7,114 bases of DNA. It comes from an uncultured Blautia sp. GTDB lineage: Bacteria > Bacillota > Clostridia > Lachnospirales > Lachnospiraceae. Every line of letters starts with the position of its first letter. Positions within the stretch are counted from its first letter, which is position 1. Of the stretch, positions 5,384-7,114 are shown one piece after another. The notes beneath the pieces were generated by a model. The model did not search any database. It was given only the letters and a program-made list of their open reading frames with translations, and was not told where the DNA came from. The stretch is taken from assembly GCA_900547615.1 (NCBI GenBank), contig URHH01000131.1, positions 1 to 7,114 on the forward strand, written 5' to 3'. The translations under genes were made by a program, and so were the position numbers.

Positions 5384-6985
5384 TTACATCATAGGCGCAA
5401 AGAGACGCAGAACACTCTGCATGGCTCTTACAAGAAGAGAACGTCCTCTGCAGAATTCAAGACTGATCGGATTGCAGTATTCCAGGGTATTGAGGAAATC
5501 CGCTTTAATATCTTCAATCACCCTGTTTTTATAAAGCCATACGCCATCTTCAAAATGAAGATACAGACTTCTATAATCCAGGTTAATAGTTCCTACCACG
5601 CCGATTTTATCGTCACACACAAAAGATTTTGCATGAAGGAAGCCCGGCTGATATTCGTAAATTTTTACTCCTGCCTCAAGAAGCTGTTCGTAATAAGACT
5701 GGGTAAGTAAAAATACAATTTTCTTATCCGGGATACCCGGAGTCATAAGACGCACGTCTATACCACTTTTTGCAGCAAGGCAGAGGGCTGTCATCATTTC
5801 ATTATCAATAATCAGGTACGGCGTACAGATATATACGTATTCCTTTGCCCTGTTGATAATATTCATGTATACGTTCTCTCCCACTGTCTCATGATCAAGA
5901 GGCGTATCACAGAAAGGCTGTACGTATCCGCTTCCCTCAAACGGCTCCGGGTGGAATGTATGAGGCAAATAATAATCATATGGCTTTTCTTCTTCCGTAC
6001 GGTTTACTACCTGCCACATATGTAAAAACATGGCGGTCATATTCCATACAGCCTCGCCTTTTAACATGATCGCCGTATCCTTCCAGTGTCCGAAGCGCTC
6101 CTTCTGGTTGATATACTCGTCTGCCAGATTTACCCCTCCCGTAAATCCGGTATGTCCGTCTATAATACACAGTTTTCTGTGGTCACGGTTGTTCTGAATG
6201 ATATTTAAAAGAGGGCGGAAACGATTAAACACGACGCATTTAATGCCTTTTTTGCGAAGCTCCTCATAATATTTATTGGGAAGTGTCGTCAGGCAGCCGA
6301 AGCCATCGTACATCAGACGCACATCCACGCCTTCGGCAGCTTTCCTTTCCAAAATTTCCAGAATCGTCTGCCACATCACTCCATCATTAATAATATAATA
6401 TTCAATAAAAATATAATGCTTCGCCTCATTCAGTTCCCTTATAAAAACAGGAAACATATCATCTCCTGCCTGAAAATACTCTGCTTCTGTGTTTCTGTTT
6501 AAAGGATAGCCTGAGTACTCTTTAATATATAATGACTGTCTAGATGCGGAAAGGTCTTCTTTTTCCAAAGCTTCTCTTGTCTCTACATTTTCTTTTAAAT
6601 ACTCTCTTGTCTCAGCCAGAATCTTTTCAAAGCTTTCTTCCATTACCGTCGCAATTCGCGACTGTCCGAATAAAAGATACAGAAGAACCCCAAACACAGG
6701 GATACAGAGGATCAGCATGGTCCATGCAAGCTTATAGGAAGGATTGATTTTCTTATTTACGATCCAGAGGACGACAACGATCGTCACAACCTCAAGCGCC
6801 ATAGAAATATACTGGGAATACCCCACAAATTTTGCTGCAATGAGGAAAATCCATACAAGCTGGATCAAAAGAGCAAGCGCCACGTAAAAAATACGGTTAA
6901 ACAGTATTTTTACCATAATATTTAACATGCGCATAATCACACTTTTCTTCTTTTTTATCTTTTCAATGTTATTTCTGTAAATCAT
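5384..6985 (-). CDS. cls: Cardiolipin synthase (phospholipase D family)
   Basis: This 533-residue membrane enzyme joins two phosphatidylglycerol molecules to make cardiolipin and glycerol at the cytoplasmic membrane. Two N-terminal hydrophobic stretches (about 32-53 and 60-76) and a third (87-106) precede a charged linker and two phospholipase D domains. Both HKD motifs are complete: NRDHRKLCIIDG, with H269, K271 and D276, and FLHAKSFVCDD, with H451, K453 and D458, each followed by the expected G(G)VNLADEY or GTINLDYRS segment. Order, spacing and length fit bacterial ClsA-type enzymes, with a short extra basic N-terminus. ATG at 6985 is supported by GAGGTGA (6989-6995); a later start at residue 18 or 20 (MRMLNIMV) would also keep the membrane segments. 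It lies downstream of rpsU on the same strand but behind that gene's terminator. No function in the neighbouring resistance module is shown, although cardiolipin content is known to affect peptide-antibiotic tolerance in Firmicutes. Confidence 0.93.
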   Translation of the reverse strand: MIYRNNIEKIKKKKSVIMRMLNIMVKILFNRIFYVALALLIQLVWIFLIAAKFVGYSQYISMALEVVTIVVVLWIVNKKINPSYKLAWTMLILCIPVFGVLLYLLFGQSRIATVMEESFEKILAETREYLKENVETREALEKEDLSASRQSLYIKEYSGYPLNRNTEAEYFQAGDDMFPVFIRELNEAKHYIFIEYYIINDGVMWQTILEILERKAAEGVDVRLMYDGFGCLTTLPNKYYEELRKKGIKCVVFNRFRPLLNIIQNNRDHRKLCIIDGHTGFTGGVNLADEYINQKERFGHWKDTAIMLKGEAVWNMTAMFLHMWQVVNRTEEEKPYDYYLPHTFHPEPFEGSGYVQPFCDTPLDHETVGENVYMNIINRAKEYVYICTPYLIIDNEMMTALCLAAKSGIDVRLMTPGIPDKKIVFLLTQSYYEQLLEAGVKIYEYQPGFLHAKSFVCDDKIGVVGTINLDYRSLYLHFEDGVWLYKNRVIEDIKADFLNTLEYCNPISLEFCRGRSLLVRAMQSVLRLFAPMM

Positions 6986-7005
6986 TCTTCACCTCGATCA
7001 ACAGA

Positions 7006-7022
7006 AAGCCGCCAAGCGACTT
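7006..7022 (-). other. Small hairpin in the cls leader
   Basis: AAGTCGC and GCGGCTT (minus strand) can form a 7-bp stem including one G-T pair around a 3-base loop. It sits between the rpsU terminator and the cls ribosome binding site and lacks a T tract, so it is not a terminator. It may be incidental. A possible -10 (TATAAC, 7031-7026 on minus) lies upstream without a convincing -35, so how cls is transcribed remains open. Confidence 0.2.
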
Positions 7023-7033
7023 CCTGTTATATT

Positions 7034-7060
7034 AAAAATCCCTGACTAAACAGCCAGGGA
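7034..7060 (-). terminator. Intrinsic terminator of rpsU
   Basis: On the minus strand TCCCTGGCT and AGTCAGGGA form a 9-bp stem (one G-T pair) with a GTTT loop (7060-7039), followed at once by TTTTT (7038-7034). It begins 13 bases after the rpsU stop codon and should end that transcript before cls, allowing perhaps partial read-through. Confidence 0.88.
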
Positions 7061-7073
7061 CTTTTGCGCACAA

Positions 7074-7114
7074 TTAATTATATTTACGTTTTCTTGCGGC
7101 TTCAGATTTTTTCT
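7074..7114 (-). CDS. rpsU: 30S ribosomal protein S21, C-terminal end (partial)
   Basis: Only the last 12 complete codons are in the window; the gene continues past the right edge. On the minus strand they encode KKSEAARKRKYN followed by TAA. The basic, alanine-containing tail matches the end of S21 from clostridia, which typically finishes (K)KKSEAARKRK(F/Y). S21 is a small-subunit protein located near the anti-Shine-Dalgarno region of 16S rRNA. The partial preceding codon (xAG) fits a further lysine. A following terminator supports the gene end. The match rests on 12 residues, but they are distinctive. Confidence 0.8.
   Translation of the reverse strand, partial: KKSEAARKRKYN

Overview
The window looks like part of the chromosome of a low-to-mid GC Firmicute, most likely a clostridial gut-type bacterium (Lachnospiraceae-like). 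This is inferred from strong AGGAGG-type ribosome binding sites, the style of the GHKL/LytTR two-component pair, the BceAB-like transporter and the 'SEAARKRKYN' C-terminus of ribosomal protein S21. No species can be named from the sequence alone.

Layout, left to right. Positions 1-78 hold sequence I cannot assign. Positions 79-216 (minus) hold the first 45 codons of an XRE-family helix-turn-helix regulator that stops abruptly just after its DNA-binding helices; it looks like a broken gene. Positions 298-2252 (minus) are a two-gene operon: a LytTR-domain response regulator followed 5 bp later by an AgrC-like six-TM GHKL sensor kinase. Positions 2253-2465 are a divergent regulatory region. Positions 2466-5314 (plus) are a second two-gene operon: an ABC ATPase and a 700-residue FtsX-like permease of the BceAB/VraFG (antimicrobial-peptide detoxification) type, overlapping by 4 bp. 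A strong bidirectional terminator at 5330-5381 separates it from a convergent cardiolipin synthase gene (5384-6985, minus). The right edge holds the 3' end of rpsU (minus) with its own terminator.

How the parts fit. The centre of the window reads as a self-contained envelope-stress or peptide-resistance module: kinase, regulator and ABC exporter share one 213-bp divergent control region. That region carries three perfect copies of a 10-bp direct repeat (AAACTTTACA on plus, TGTAAAGTTT on minus). Two copies are exactly 21 bp apart, as expected for a LytTR-domain regulator binding two helical turns apart, and they lie directly upstream of a good extended -10 promoter for the regulator/kinase operon. 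BceAB-like transporters are classically controlled by an OmpR-type regulator and a short two-TM kinase. Here that partner is replaced by an Agr-type GHKL/LytTR pair, which is the most interesting aspect of the window. Cardiolipin synthase nearby also affects the membrane, but it is separately transcribed and need not be part of the module.
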